Source of the DNA: an uncultured Syntrophobacterales bacterium
GTDB lineage: Bacteria; Desulfobacterota; Syntrophia; Syntrophales; UBA5619
DNA length: 7,144 nt
NCBI GenBank assembly: GCA_903903205.1
Contig: CAIUXU010000363.1
Span: forward strand, 1-7,144
Direction: 5' to 3'
Part shown: positions 6,948 to 7,144 of the stretch, piece after piece
Layout of the letters: each line of letters opens with the position of its first letter
How positions within the stretch are numbered: the stretch's first letter is position 1
The notes under the pieces: model-generated
What the model was told of the DNA's origin: nothing
The model's database searches: none
Seen by the model: only the letters and a program-made list of their open reading frames with translations
Position numbers and translations under genes: made by a program

Positions 6948-7023
6948 GCCGATGTAGCTCAGACGGTAGAGCAGCTGATTCGTAATCAGCAGGTCAGCAG
7001 TTCGATCCTGCTCATCGGCTCCA
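6948..7023 (+). tRNA. tRNA-Thr (anticodon CGT)
   Basis: 76 bases with encoded CCA. Acceptor stem GCCGATG pairs with CATCGGC, and the D arm has TAGCTCAGACGGTAGAGCA. The anticodon stem GCTGA/TCAGC encloses loop TTCGTAA, with anticodon CGT reading the Thr codon ACG. The T arm has GTTCGATC with stem AGCAG/CTGCT-like pairing, discriminator base T, then CCA. The cloverleaf is complete and nothing is missing. Confidence 0.95.
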
Positions 7024-7032
7024 GAAAAACAA

Positions 7033-7066
7033 GGGGTTAACCAGGCTCGGTTAACCTCTTTTTTTT
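7033..7066 (+). terminator. Rho-independent terminator after tRNA-Thr
   Basis: GGTTAACC (7035-7042) pairs with GGTTAACC (7049-7056) around loop AGGCTC. The stem is extended by a G-T and a G-C pair at the base (7033-7034 with 7057-7058). Eight Ts (7059-7066) follow. It starts 10 bases after the tRNA CCA end, so the tRNA appears to be a single-gene transcript. Confidence 0.88.
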
Positions 7067-7131
7067 CGGGATGGGGTTGGTTTAGGGGGTTTGAATGTCC
7101 GTTAATGAAAGGTGTAAGATCCGGGAGCCAC

Positions 7132-7144
7132 ATGAAAAACTCAA
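7132..7144 (+). CDS. Possible start of a downstream gene, cut by window edge
   Basis: ATG at 7132 opens a frame beginning M-K-N-S, with GGGAG at 7123-7127 four bases upstream. Only four codons are visible, so neither product nor reality can be judged. The stretch 7067-7131 between terminator and this ATG shows no other feature. Confidence 0.3.

Noticed and set aside
6948..7066. tRNA 3' end as a prophage or island attachment site
   Set aside because: No integrase gene and no second copy of the tRNA end in the window.
6897..7133. 78-residue minus-strand frame over the tRNA
   Set aside because: It is the reverse of tRNA-Thr; the DRTADLLITNQLLYRLSYIG-type peptide is a familiar false protein from tRNA genes.

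Overview
The window is a GC-rich bacterial segment with almost all coding on the minus strand. Four genes run in one direction with tiny gaps or overlaps and look like a single operon. In transcription order they are: a membrane-bound class III adenylate cyclase with a CHASE2 sensor (6657-4408), an alanine racemase with a roughly 300-residue C-terminal extension of unknown function (4441-2363), a D-alanine--D-alanine ligase homologue (2350-1295), and a four-carbon acid-sugar (3-oxo-tetronate) kinase that runs off the left edge (1274-1). A good sigma70-type promoter sits upstream of the cyclase. To its right is a divergently transcribed tRNA-Thr (anticodon CGT) with its own likely promoter and a rho-independent terminator, then possibly the first codons of another plus-strand gene at the right edge.

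The CHASE2-TM-cyclase architecture, the codon and GC profile, and an internal hairpin of the GGGGACAGCTCCC type suggest a Desulfobacterota/deltaproteobacterial organism, possibly Syntrophales-like. This is inference from general familiarity; no taxonomic search was possible.

Alr makes D-Ala and Ddl joins two D-Ala, so those two genes form a peptidoglycan-precursor module. Both depart from the textbook active site. The racemase has Glu where most family members have the carbamylated Lys, and the ligase has Asp-Pro-Asn-Ser-Ser-Ser-Gly-Met where the family has Glu-x-Asn-x-x-Pro-Gly-Met. The racemase also carries a long extra domain, and a near-perfect 67-base hairpin (REP/MITE-like) is read through in frame within it. 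The cyclase upstream and the sugar-acid kinase downstream are unusual partners. The cluster is therefore best read as an accessory, possibly signal-linked, D-Ala module rather than the standard mur/ddl cluster. Whether it is a true functional unit is a hypothesis.
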